Shown: positions 12,961 through 26,260 of the stretch, piece by piece
How the letters are laid out: the number at the start of each line of letters is the position of its first letter
Position numbering within the stretch: the stretch's first letter is position 1
DNA from: Cinclus cinclus
Taxonomy: Eukaryota > Chordata > Aves > Passeriformes > Cinclidae
Direction of reading: 5' to 3'
DNA length: 64,000 nt
Assembly (NCBI RefSeq): GCF_963662255.1
Contig: NC_085049.1
Coordinates: 24,832,142 to 24,896,141 of the forward strand
Made by a program: the position numbers and the translations under genes
The notes under the pieces: generated by a model
The model's database searches: none
The model's input: the letters and a program-made list of their open reading frames with translations, nothing else
Told to the model about the DNA's origin: nothing

Positions 12961-15900
12961 TGAAGGGATCATTTGTCAGTGCATGCACTTTACTTGATAC
13001 TGTGTTGATTTCACCAAATGTGTTTTGTGATGCTCAGTATCTGTTTTTATGTATGCTCCTACTGTGAACAGAATCTAGATATCCTGAACCCCATTCTGTT
13101 GGTCTGTTATTTAATGCCCTTCTTTCATCCCTGGTGCGCTTTAACATCAGTGATTGATGAATCACGTGTACATGTTTAGAGGTCAAAGTGTAGCACAGGG
13201 AGCCCAGTGGATAACAGTGCATTTCGCAAGTCCTGTTCTCTCCCGCCTTTCCTTCCCACATTTTTGTTGTCTTTGTTCTCTGTTGGCTCAGTGTTATAAA
13301 TTGAACAATTTCTGATGGTGCCAGGCAGCTTGACTTCTCACTGAAATTCAGAATGCCTGCTGACTCTCTGCACTGTGCCTTTATACTGGGAAGGCAACAA
13401 AATTGACATGGATATCCATTGAAATGGATAGGTTCTGAGAAGTGAGGAGGAATACAACCACCTGAACAAGTCAACAAAATGTTGTCAGCATTTTTTTTTA
13501 AAGAAGTGTATTCTCTCACTAAGCCAGATTTTCTTCTCTGAAGTATCTGATTTTTCTGGAATAATAATAGCAATTATATATTTTTAAAAATTTAAAAATT
13601 TAAACCCAAACTTCAAAACTCTGAAACATTTAGGCATGGAGGTGTTGTCCTTGGCACTGTGTGGAAGTGGTATTTGGGCAGCCTCGTCTGCCTCTGTGGG
13701 TGGCTGTTGTGGGGCACTGGGAATCCATGGAGGCTCTCATCGGCCAGAGAGGCTGGTGCAAGGAACAGCTCAAACATGAAACCTAATTTTCTGGGCGCAG
13801 GATGGTGTTCCTGGTAGTATCTCTGAATCCAGTTTCCTTTCACAGGTGAAATTTTTCAGTGTTGGGGGAGCTTTACAGGAAAAAAGAAAAAGGGCAAAAC
13901 AAATCCAAAGGATCCTGCCAGCTCTGCTGAAGGGCACATCTGAGCAGTGCTGGAGGGGAGACCTGGCCTGCCTGGGCAGCAGCTGTTCATCTGCCTGCTA
14001 TTCTCCAAGACTGGGATTCTGCTCCTCACCTTTCCGGACTAAATGCTTTCTGAGCTCCCTCTCAGCTTCCCAGGAAAAGATATCATTTGGCCTAAGTGCT
14101 TACTTAATGGTCATTTAATTGTTCTACTCTAATTTGCCTGAAATATATATCATAAAACAAACAAACCTACCTGTAATGAGCTGTTTTAAAGCAGGATTTG
14201 TAGTTTCCTAGGCTAATGTGTGTCTCTCGTATTTGAATCCTGAGTAGTACATTTACCTGGAGGTTTATTTTGAAAATGTTCTATGTGTAGATCTAAACAG
14301 GACTTTTGAGCATTTGGCATTAGTTCAAAGTACTGTGTGCTGTTCAATCTTCCTAGAATTCCCAGAAGAAGATAGTGAGCTTTCATTGCTGTGCTGTCTC
14401 TCAGAGAAGCTGACCATTTATTGGCCCAATGAACACTGAATTAATCTGGAGGATTGCCTATCAGGAGCTTGCCAAAATGCTCCATAAAAAAAGTCTCACA
14501 GCAAAGTAAAATGCCAGAAGAACAGTAAAATCAAAGAACACCAGGTGTAATTCTCAGTAATTAGAGTCTTTAAAAGGATCTAAAGGATCTTCCTTGGTGG
14601 GAGCAGAAGAGCTCTTTTGTGGGTTTTCTGTCATTTTGGTTGGTTTTAGGCAAAAAGGATATTAGATGACTAAAGGATCTTTCCTGTAGTCCAGACTGTG
14701 GACTTGTTTAACCCAGCTCTAGTGTATATGTAGTAGCACTTCTGAATGTACATCAAATTCTCTTCTTCCTATTAGCTATCTAGTGCCTAAACCCAAAATG
14801 TAAATAAATGTACCCCTATCCTTTTTATATGTCATTTGGTAAAATATTTTGGGGGTTGCTTTGTTTCTTCATTTCCTCCAAAGACACCTGCAAAGGCCTC
14901 GTTTTCTCTAAGTGTTTTTTATGACTCATTTCATGGAGATACTTCTTTGCTGAGCTATATGAAGTTGAGCTGTCTCAAAACCAACTTTTTGATCAGAAGC
15001 ATGTCTGTGTTGAAAGATATCTCATTTTTTCTTTTTCATATTTATTCTCTCTTTGGACTTTCACAAGTCCTGTTTACAGGCAGAAACAGGTTTTCCTTTC
15101 TTTCCAATATGGCTTGATGTCAGGAAAAGCACTGCCATTTTTTCCTGCTTACTTTGACCACCAATAAATACCACCCAAATTAAAATCCATGTTCAGTGTT
15201 TAGCTGATACTTTTCATCAAAGTACAGAAATCAAATACAGCTGCTTATCAAGAAAAATTCTATTTTTTTTGTGTGGTCACACAAGCACAGCAATATTGAC
15301 TGCACTCAGTTTAGTCTTCTGCTGACCTCTGGCAAGCAGCTTGTAGATTACTAAGGATTTTCTTCACCTTTCTTTACTTAGATCATTATAGCCAGGGATT
15401 GCTACAAACCAGATATGATGCTAACAGATCTCATGTTTATTTCTATGTGCAGCTCTGCCAATGCATCTCCCACTTTACTCATTCTATCTTGTCACCTCCT
15501 TGCTCTTTTAAAGAAATTGAATACCAATTAGTACATACATGGTGACTAGGATGAAATAATACAGCATTTTTAGCCTATGTAATCTGTACAGGCCAAAGAC
15601 TGCTCCAGTCACTGCTTTAGCGTTCTCTCTGAAGTGGAGATGAGATCCAAACCTCATCAAACCGGTTCTGAAGCCCACAGACTCCCAGCAGTTTCAGTAG
15701 AATTTGAGCTGGCATCACGAGACTGTGAACATCTGCCAACAGCACAGATTGAATCAGAAGGTGAAGAAAATCATCATTATTTCTTTGGGTTACACCATTG
15801 CTCAGGTAAAGAAAGTCAGGAATAACTGTGCTACAATTCACTTCCTGCAGAAGAAATTAGCAAATTATTTCACTGAACTGTAGTGAGAGAGAAGTGACTC

Positions 15901-17116
15901 GAGGTTCTGTGCAGAGCTGTGAGAGATTAAAAAGCAAGAATGAAACCAAGAGGTACTAAGTAGATTAAAGGCAATTCAGTCCTGAAGAATACACTTGCAG
16001 AGCAATTACACAGCCTACCACTCCCAAATGCTATTAATGATTGCTATGGTACAGGTGATGCTCTTCACTTTGGCACAGAAGAGTGCCTGCTAGTGTTAGG
16101 GTGAAGAAACTATAGTATGATGCTGAATAAGCCTCAATGCACAGAAAAAGAGCAATGATATGACAGCAGCAGTGTGGTTTGTGTACACAGTGGATGTTTC
16201 TCACCCTGAATGTGCCAGCAGAGCATATAGAGTTCTGAGAGAAGCAGGTTCTTCCACTTTCACACCACTATTGCCCTGTAAACATTTCATTCATCTCTGA
16301 AGTATGACTTGCAGATTAGACTTCCACTCATTGTGTTCTTGATAGCGTTTGGTCTTAAATGGCTAATAACATAGGACTGCTATTTCAGGTGCCTCCACAT
16401 GAAATCTGATGCTGAGTGCCCCAGAAAAGAAATTAACCATTTGTGACAGGAAGGGGATCACATTTGCTGCTTTGAGGAAGATGTATTTGCCTACAAATAC
16501 CCACTGTGTGTCTGTGTTAGGTGCTAGTTGTAGCATTTGAACATAGAAGCAAGAGAAATATAAATGCTAGTGATGGTAAAAGCAGAAATTTTAACTATGC
16601 TTTAAAATGGTAATATTGCTTTCTGGTAATATTCTTGTTCAGATAATAAAGGATTTTGTTCCCTGAGGTAACTGGAAAATGTTTTTTGAGTGCCTTAATG
16701 GCACCATCTGAGTAAATCCTGTTTGCAGGTAACTTTTCTCAAATGGCAGTGTATTCGTCATTCCCATGCTACACCCATCCTTTCCCAGCAGCTCTCACTT
16801 CTCCCCTGACCTAGACCCTGCAATATCACCTTCCAGACTGTGAATCACTCACCTCTCTCCCTTGTGCCCCCACCAAATGTTATCATCATACCTGCTTGAA
16901 CCCTGACATTTAATTTGTGTAAGTTATGAACGCTGCATGGCTCAGGCTGACATTTTATTCACATTCCTCTTCTGAACTAAACTCAGGGAAAACACAGCAA
17001 CATATTTTGTTTGCACAGAATGGCAAACTGTCTGACCATAAAAGCAAGCCCAGTAAAAATTTTGAAGTTTTTTTGTAACTAAATAGCCCTTTTGTATTTC
17101 AGCTGGAAAGCAACCT

Positions 17117-17162
17117 GGGTTTGGTTTTATTTTTGTTTTGTTTTTGTTGTTTTTGTTTTTGG
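17117..17162 (+). repeat. T/G-rich low-complexity tract
   Basis: The stretch is built of irregular TTTTG and TTTTTG units with very few A or C bases. It lies in intron sequence and has no coding potential. It is best described as simple low-complexity sequence. Confidence 0.8.
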
Positions 17163-20100
17163 CTTAGAAAACAGTGTTATATCACCAATGGATGTATATT
17201 TAAAATTTGTGTTTACATATACACATCCATTTTGTAAATACATTTGCCTAAGCTATCCTTAAAAGTTGCTGCTGTGACCCCACTCCTTGCTTGGTATACC
17301 CAAGGGAGGCAGCATTGATTTTTTTTCTCTGAGTTTTTCAGGCTTTAATGAAAGCAAGGGAGAGGCTTGTACCTCCATTGCAATTTACTTTAATGTATGG
17401 GCAGTCTTTCAGACCTTTGTTGTTGGGACTATTCATGTGCTTAAGTGTTTTGCTGGATTGAAGCCACAGAGCAGTTAGCAAATTAATGCACATACCAGGG
17501 TACAGCATTCTATTTCTTCTTCCCAGGCAGTTTGCATTTCCAGTATTTGTGTAGGATATCGAGCGACAAGCAGCTTGATTGCTTTATTCATGAAGTTGGA
17601 TATCAAAAAATGGGATGTCTTCTTGGTAGTTAGTATTTCTGTATTGCTTGCTTATAGATATTCCCCTTTTCTTCCCATCCAAACTCCATTCCTACGGAAA
17701 AAGTGTATGTGGTGGCTGTCATTGCCATAATTTCTTATCTTCTGTGAAAATAGTATTGTATGCATGGTTTTGCCTTGTGGTATGTTCCAGACAGTGTTAG
17801 AAACAAAATTTAGCTGCCACATGATTAGAGTGATAATGACCACAGATATTCATTGCAGGCTGACAGAAGCTTCTCTGAATGCACTTACCTAATTCTGTGC
17901 TTCCAGTTTGGAGTATGTGAGAGCAGCTGTACATCTCCTTTGGAATTAAATCCTGACAGTGGCAGTTGAATTGGAAAAACACATGTTTCCACACAGCTTA
18001 TTAGGCAACAGATGTGTTCTCACTTTGCTAAATTATTTGTGAGCTTCTATATTAATACTTCTCTAGCAGCAAATTAACCAGGTGAGCCAAGGATCTCCAC
18101 TTTCCCACTGGCACTGCTTTCTGTGGCGTGTGCTCTCAGTCACCAGCCAATTTATTCCACAGCTCTGTTGTGTCCTGCTTTCCACTTCTGATTAATATTG
18201 AGTGGCCTTCTCAGAGCAAGGTCATGCCCCAGCAGAGCCAAAAGCATCAGAATTCCACCTTGCAGAAAGCAGGGCTGCTGACTGCATCTTACCTTGCATC
18301 TTGACACTATTTCCTGGCATTCTAGGCTTTTTTCTGTCCTGCATTATAATGCTATCTCCATACTTGGTTGCATTAACTTTTAATTCCTGTGTGAACTAGT
18401 AGGCCAGAAGTTACTTTAAAGCATGTCTGTGTATTGTTTTCTCATGGTTCAGCTTCTGAGGTAGTTACCTACCTTTTTAATAGAACACTTTTCATCCAAA
18501 AATATCCCAGGGTGCTTTAGAGGTGTGATCCTAGAAAATTACGTTACCCCATTACCTTTGGACAGAGATGCTTGAATTTATGGACAGTATGGACATTATG
18601 TGTAGTACATACAGCACAGGGTGGGTTTTACTGGAAACAAACAGTGATGCTCCCAGTAGCGATGGACATTACAGTCAAGTGAAGAGAATGAGGAGCTAGG
18701 GCAAACAGCTGGAACTTACCATGTTAGAGGGTATAGAAACAGGTGGAGGCACAAGCCTCCAAAAATAAAACAAAGTCTGTTGTTGTAAGAAGTGGAAATG
18801 TTGACGTGCAACCAGGGTCAAAGAGTCAGCAGCAGGTGGAATTATTCCTTGGAGAGGGAGAAGTTCTGTATAAGAGAGAAATAAGGAAAGAGGTGTTTGT
18901 AGAGAAAGCAAAGATGCAAGTGTAACTACTCTGTAGGTAAAGAGAAGAAAACAGGAATGGTAACTTGCAAGGGATATTATGACAGAACAAATCTGGCAAT
19001 GCAGTAGCTGTTAGCCAACGTGATATTAATTTGAGAGCTGGACACAGTGATCCTGATTGCTCCTGTCCAACTAGAGATAAGTTACTAACGGTTCTATGAT
19101 TAGGAAAGTTATCAAGAAAACCCAACAAAAAGAACACCACCTCAGGAAGATATAACTAGACTGGGATCAGAGAATGACAGAAGAGAATGGGATGAGTGAA
19201 GAAATAGGAAGGGGGAAAGGAGAAATTCCAGATCCTTGCTTGGAAGTCTCCCTTGCATTATCTTCTCTTTCTCTACATAAGAAGAGGCGAGTAGTTCCAC
19301 TACCTCTGTGGATTAGTGTGCTCTTTTCTTTTGTACCCAAGGGCCCTGAACAGAAGCTCCACTAAGATGAGCCAATGAAGAGACATGTTCTGGGCAGTGT
19401 ACATACTTGAGCAGTTGGGCAAGGGACCCTCCCTTGTACTAGAGAATACTTTAAAGAAAGCATATGCAATTTTTCTATTCCAGGGACCCACAAGATGCAT
19501 CAGATTACTATGGTGACCTTTCCTGCTTTCACTGGGATCTAGAAGGGAGAACCTCTACCCTAGAAAGTTAGCATAAATCTCTTGTAAGAGAGATAAGTAG
19601 GTTTTTTTTTTTCTTTTAAATTGCTGTAAACAGCCTCAGTAAAAAGTAATTAGTGGTAAATTGTGTTGTATTGTGTGTGGTACAGTGCTCTGGATTTGTT
19701 TAGCTACTGAAAACTTAAGTGGGAAGTGTGAAAGAAAACATATCTGGGCACAGTAAAATCTCTCTTGTGCTTATAGAAAGTGTATTGTCATATGCTGATT
19801 CATAGAAGTGTAAATCCCTTGACACACCAATTTTATTCTGAGAATCCTGGAGCTTTCTGAAGATGTGTTGATATTAAGCATGTAAGGAATAGGTGGTAGA
19901 GGGGAGTTATTATCTGACACAGTGTAAGCACAGTGCAATATTTATGCGATCATTAAACTCTCTGCCTTGGATGGGTCATTTGCTAAGATAATTTTTGCTC
20001 CTCTTGTTCTCAGCTGGTCCCACTTGGCAGTACCATTACGACCAACGGGTCTCAGGCCAACACAAATAATGCTCTTTGGCTTTGAGTCTCTGATTATAAG

Positions 20101-21618
20101 TAAATCGATTTATTCTGGGATGCTAAGGGGGAAAAGGACTTACTGCTGCTTTCCAACTCTATGGAAAAGAGCCATGCTGCCTTTAGCTGTTCCTGCCAGA
20201 AGAATACAGTGACTGTGTGTAGCACCCTCCTGTGGTGTCTTGTGGCTTTTACTGCTACTTTCATTTTCTCCTCTGCTCCCTCTTGACCAAAGTTTGTGTC
20301 CAGATTCTCACTACTTGTAGCCAAGACTGAGGACAGAAAGGTCTACTGCAATGACCAATTCATGTGATGCTGTCAGCTTTCCTCATGGGTCTTATTTCTG
20401 GATACTACCACATCTTTTCCCCATTCTGCTTGAAATCAGGATAATAAATATTTTAAAAATATTTCTTAGTTTAATCTTCAGGTTTCGGAATGTACTTAGT
20501 CTCATGTTAAGAAGGTAATTGAAAGAATGAGGAATATTGTGAAAACACAGTATGAGTAAGTGCCCTTCATCACATCTTTTGAAATTCCTCATTCTTGTTT
20601 GCTAGTGGTATCCCTTTTCCTTCATTTCTGACCCGTTGTCTGAGCAAGAGATTGCTAGTCATGCTGAATTAAGTTTAAAGTCCTCATATGGAAGCATTCA
20701 CCTGAATGGTTCCATTTACTCCAGGAACTGAACGTTTCCAGGGTGCAGCTCAAGCAGCATTAGTCTGCTGTGATGCTACTCCATTCCATACATTCTACTA
20801 TATCCTAAACATCTTCACATTAAACACTGACATATCACTCTGCATCATTAGTAGAAGTTATTTCTATTGCATAGTGCTTCTTTTCTCATGTTTTCCATGT
20901 GATGTGTGTACAGGATCTCATCATTCATTTCCCTTTCTTTTCACCTCCAGGAATGATGTGTCTCTGCCATAAACGAACTTTACCTCAGAATTACACCTTC
21001 ATAAAGAAGTGGGGGTTTTTTTGTTAGGTCATTCACAGTAAGGACTTTATAATTCCTTTGAAGATGATGAGAAATTGGGTTTAGAAGTCTTTTAAGATAA
21101 GCATCAAAAATTTGATGACACTTCAGTAGCAAGACAATGTAGAAGCTTGAGGTAACTCTGTTGTGCCTAATCTAGGTAAAGCACTGCAGTTTTTTATAGT
21201 GTAGCTCCAGCAATCTGAATATTCTGGAGGTTTGGAGCCTGTCACCTTGCTCTAGTCCTACTGAAAGAGGATTACATAAAGAATTACTGCAGCCAGGCTT
21301 GGTGACCGCTTTCCCTTTTAGGCGCAAGGTATAGAAGATGCTGTGAACTCTGCTATGTTAGGGTTTACTTGCCAAGGAATGCAAGAGGCTTCTTCAGCTG
21401 GGGATAGAGCTGTCCAATTAACATTTGACCGAAAGAGCCTGCAGAGTGTCTGCAAGCTGGTCAGAATCCTGTGTCCATATGCATCATTTGCTGTGGATAA
21501 ACATTACTCCCACTTTTTCATTATGATGATTTTAGAGGCACAGCTGAAGTGCTGCAGTGATATAACAGACTGCTGCTGTTTAAGCTTTTGGGTCCTTTTA
21601 TTAATATTTTTCTCCCAT

Positions 21619-21682
21619 TTTTTATCCATTATCTATTATTATTTTTTATCCATATCCATTTTTATCCATTTTTAATGGATAA
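21619..21682. repeat. Minisatellite-like TTTTTATCCAT repeats ending in a perfect hairpin
   Basis: TATCCAT recurs four to five times between 21621 and 21670, spaced by T-rich linkers. The last copy forms a perfect inverted repeat: TTATCCATT at 21662-21670, a TTT loop, and AATGGATAA at 21674-21682. No gene is associated with it. Confidence 0.75.
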
Positions 21683-24600
21683 GGTCTGCTACCTCCATAA
21701 TATAAACAGACACTGTTTCATATGGGTTTGGAAAACAGCCATATGAAAATTAGTTTCAACTGATAGGTTTTAGGCTCTTATCTGTGAGAGAATGTTGTTC
21801 CCTTTGTATAATATTAAATTGCTGCTACATGTTTCTGTAGAAACAAGAATGGTTAGGTGGGTGATGGAAGATAGTCTGACAGAAAAGCACTAATTAAATA
21901 CTGTTTTGCAAAGCCCTCATTGAAATTCATAGCTTGGTACCTTTGGGGACTTGAAAGCAGGGGAGATGGAAAGATTTCAATTAAAAAGGTATTTGTGTGG
22001 TTCTTTGTGAAGCCAATCATTGCTTTTTTAATATAAAGCATGTAAGTATCTAATACGCTTTAGAAACATCAAATATCTTGCCTTGAAACAATGAGCGTCT
22101 TAATAGGTCTCAGAGGAAGATACTTTGAAGTAAAACAAAAATTTTTGTCAGATTAAGGCTCTGCAGGTTTTTAGCACAATAGCAGTCTTATGTAATTTTT
22201 GTATTGGCTGATTAGAAAATTTGAAAGGGGAAGTACACATGCATAAAGAAATAGTATTTTTAATAACTAGTTACTCGTGTTTTGCTACACTTGTAGTTGT
22301 CATTTGCAGATTTGTAATGTATGTGATTGCTTTACTCTTCCAATACTTTTAGATTCTTTCCTAATTCCAGGGACTTCTGCAGCATGAATTGAATCCCTCA
22401 TTGAATTGGTGTCTGGGCAACAAATAACAGAAATATAGCAATTTATGGCTACAAATTTATGGCCATCAGTTGAAGTCATTTGCAAGAGATACACAGTTCA
22501 GAGGGTTCAGAGAACATGTATTCCAGATGCAACTAAATACCATGAGCCACAAAACGCTTGTCATCAAAACAAACTCAAAACTTACAGTAGAACCACAAAA
22601 GCCTCAACCATAATTTACCACAGTAAGAAAAAAGCAAAAATCCAGACCATTGCCAGGTCCCTAGATCCCTGAAGTCACAGTAAGCATAAATAAAATTCCC
22701 AGATAACCCTAGAGTTCTGTGTCCAGCTGCAAGAGACAGCAGATTCAGAAAGATTGATCTCAACCTGATTTCAAATAAGAATTTCTCTTGTTCCTGAATT
22801 TCCTGCTCAGAATACGAGGAGAGTGTGGCAACAGACAAACATTGGCAGGTGCTTTGTACAGCTGTTTTAAGAGCCGTAGAGCCCACCTTGTCTAAGCAGT
22901 GGTCTTCACCTTCCATCCTCTTAGGCAGTCGTGAGCTCTCTCTCACTCCTACATATCCAGGCAAAGCTGAGGGTTTTCTACCACACCTCAGAGAATCCCT
23001 GGTGCAAGTGCAGATGCTGGAATTCAGAGCAAAGTGCCTGAGCAGAGATGAGCCAAGGCAATTTTAATAGAGTCATTTGGATCTCATTAGATCTCACGCA
23101 ACACTCGAGACCATATCTGAAAGCCAAAAAGTTTTCACCCAATGGATCTCTAGAGCACTGGCTTTAAAGGCATGGGGTTTCTTGGCAGGAGCACAAATGG
23201 CAGCATATTAAATCGGTACCCTTTCAAGGCAAAACTGCTCATGAATTTAATTATTTTTGCTGTTTCAGCTGTGTAGGTTTTTGGGGGCATCTATGATGAC
23301 ACCCCTTCATGGTTGCATCATTGGAAGCAGCAGAGCACTTTACAGGCTCTACAATAAACACTACCAAAAGATGGGCCATTCTGATAAGACAAATTCTACC
23401 TCCCTTACTGGGGGACAGGAGGATGTAACACAATGCCTTATTTGAAATAAATTATTTTACCTAATACCATCCCCCCAAGGTTTACTCATCAACTCCTTTC
23501 ATCCACCCCCACCCCCAAGTTTCCTTGCCTTTCAGCTTGATCCACACCCATCTAGCGAAGCACTTATCTGATTGCATTTCTGCAGATTTCTAATATAGAA
23601 TTTCATGGTCTGTGTCCATAAAGAGAATTTATCATGGCTTTTTATCATGGAGTATGATTCAGGAGTCAGAAAACAACTGTGGTTTAGGGTCTGCTTGTTG
23701 TTTCATGGTCAGTGGAATGCTTTCTCTATACTCATGCTACTATAATAACCCTTGCTTAGTTGCACGAGCATAATTTCCCTGTAAACAGCAATGAAAACAA
23801 ATGACATTTAAATAATAACCACAAATAGTACCAACAGTAACAAGTAATAACAATAAATATCACTCAATTATTTATTTTATAACTATTACTGCATTTTATT
23901 TTAAAGTAACAGCTACTTGAAAAGCTCAGATGCTTAGGCTTGCATTTTTCAGTTATGAGGTATTCTTGATTTTCTTTTTAACAAGTTCTGTTCATAACTT
24001 GAATTAAAACATATAGTCTCTTGATTTTTTTTCACTTTTGGCCATTCATTCTTGATCATTATGGCTGTTTTACACAGGTTTAAATATAGTAAGAACAGAG
24101 CCTGCCAGTGGCAAATTTTTTGCAGTGCATTTTACACTTTGGAAAAGCACGTAACTATCACTTAGGTGATGAATATTTCAACAGAGGAGATGGCATTGAA
24201 CAAGATGATGCTATTTTCTTTTCATACCACTGAGGTCTAAAAAAAGTTGCATCACTGTGGTAATTGCAGCACGGGTGGTGAAAATCTCTAATGCAGTGCA
24301 TTTGTTTTGTGGATGGTGCTGTAGCCAAAAAGTATATTTAGGTAGCACTGGTGAAGGGCTTGTGGAAAAGTAGTATTAATTTGTATTACAATAGCTTTTA
24401 GGTCTGGGTCTATTGTGTCAACTGCTATACAGAGACAGAGAAAGAGACTGAGAGGTTGAGGCTCTCCATTCAGCCAGACAAAAGATGTGTATCCCTACTT
24501 TACAGGCAAGGAAGCATGGTATTCGGTGGGCTCCCTAGAGAGAGAATTCTGCCTCCTGATTCCTAGCTCACTAGATTCCTAACCTTCACTGACTGTGTTG

Positions 24601-25779
24601 GGCAAGATCCCACAGGCAAACTGTTCATTAGTTGAAAAATCATGTTTATGTAACCTGGACTGATCAGCAAATTCACAGAGAAATCAGAATACTTTCTCAG
24701 AGAAACAGTAGTTTGCAATGAATGCACATACATTTTTTAGATGTTAGGGAGAAAAAGGTTAAAATATCTGCAGACTAAAAATTATTTTGATTGTTTTTAA
24801 ATGAAATTGTTGATGCTTCATTTTGCCAAGCAAGCTGCAGAAATATCCACAGAACCTAAAAGAAACAAAACCCAAAAGTGTTTTAGCCTTAAAGCACAAA
24901 GCCATCCTCCCCTATGGATATGATGGAAAGAGGCTCTCTGAAGCTTTAACATTCGTACTCAAGTCATTAATAGGAATGACTATGAATTCTAATGAAGCTG
25001 TGATTCAGAGCACTTGAGTTCCGCACATCTCCAGAAGATCCCAGGAACACTGGTATTAGATGCCTAAACTTAATAGTGCAGATACCTCCTTTTGCCCTTG
25101 AATTTGATGTGAATTCAGTGCTGCATCTTAATGTCAACAGCTGGGAACACAAGCTTGCTTCCACTTGAAAAAGAAACCAGTGAAATCCTATTATAGGTCT
25201 ACTAAGGCAGAAAGGAGCAGGATACATTTGTTTCAGTGGCAATTAAACCCCCACTAAATAAATTGAAAAGAAATTTGCCTTTTAAATTATGAAATAAAAC
25301 TGCATTGCATTCTAAGTTTTATTCTAAAAGGTAAAAGTTGGTTTAAAGGTATTTTAAACCCTTGCAAATTAGCCTTTATAATGAAATATTTGCTGGTATT
25401 TTCAAATACATGTATCTAACTTTGCATTCTGTATTATGAGGCTTATCCACCCTTAATGATCTAGAAAAGTGGTTTGTTATCAAACAGAAAACTGCTGGAT
25501 GAGAGTAACCGGGATTCAAATATGCAAGTGTGTGAGTTCCAGTTTAATTAGCAGCAGAAAAGCTAAAAAGAATAGCATTTAAGAAATGTCTCGTGTGCCT
25601 TATGAGTAATTATCCAGGAGAAGTGTGGAATGGTACAATCTGGTAATAATGGGGAAAAAAACAGAATATGTAGGCCACAGGGAACATGCCAGAGGGACTC
25701 TTCTTAGATAACAAGAACAGTAGTACTTGATCAGAGTACATGCCTGTCTTGCTGTAATAGCTGTCTCCAGTAATAGCCT

Positions 25780-26260
25780 TAAGTACCTAGGGAAGAGGAA
25801 AAGCAGGGCAGGCACACCTGATACTTGCATTGTTTCCAGCTCAGGGGGATTTCCCAAGCCTGGTGTGGCTTGCTCTGTAGCCATTAGTGGATCCCTCTCA
25901 CACTCACTCTCCTTGTCTGCCTTGAATGCATGCAGGCTCTCTGAACAGAGCCCTTCAAGCCTGCAGCCTCTTGTCTCAAGAGCTGCCACATCCTGTTTGT
26001 CTCATCCTGGCTCCTGCTCCCTGCATTTGGTGGCTTCTTGGTCCCAGGGGGTGAGAGGAAGAGAACTGTTGGTTTCTGTGCACTCTCATGCATTCTTCCT
26101 TCCTGATTCCCACACGGGAGATCTGCACAGTCCCCCCCCATTCTAATCTTGCTGCATCTGCCTGGTCCAGCCTTGGCAAGGGCAGTCCATGGCTGAAACA
26201 CATCAGCAAACCTGGGGGCCAGCAGGAGATGCAGATCCCTTCATGCTGATGTCTGTCGGA
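25780..26260. other. Locally GC-rich intronic block, no gene recognised
   Basis: This stretch is visibly richer in G and C than the surrounding intron, and open frames of 100-139 codons occur on both strands (25727-26146 +, 25600-25989 -, 25884-26201 -). None shows a domain, a signal peptide with a plausible continuation, or splice-bounded structure. Overlapping open frames on both strands are what raised GC content alone would produce. It could be an old insertion or a regulatory segment, and I do not assign a function. Confidence 0.4.

Noticed and set aside
13034..13573. 179-codon open frame on the minus strand
   Set aside because: It is the longest frame in the window, but the translation shows no family motif or repeated structure. 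Random frames of this length are expected occasionally in 64 kb read six ways.
25600..26209. Overlapping open frames of 77-139 codons on both strands
   Set aside because: Simultaneous openness on both strands follows from the local GC-rich composition. None has domain features or splice-bounded ends.
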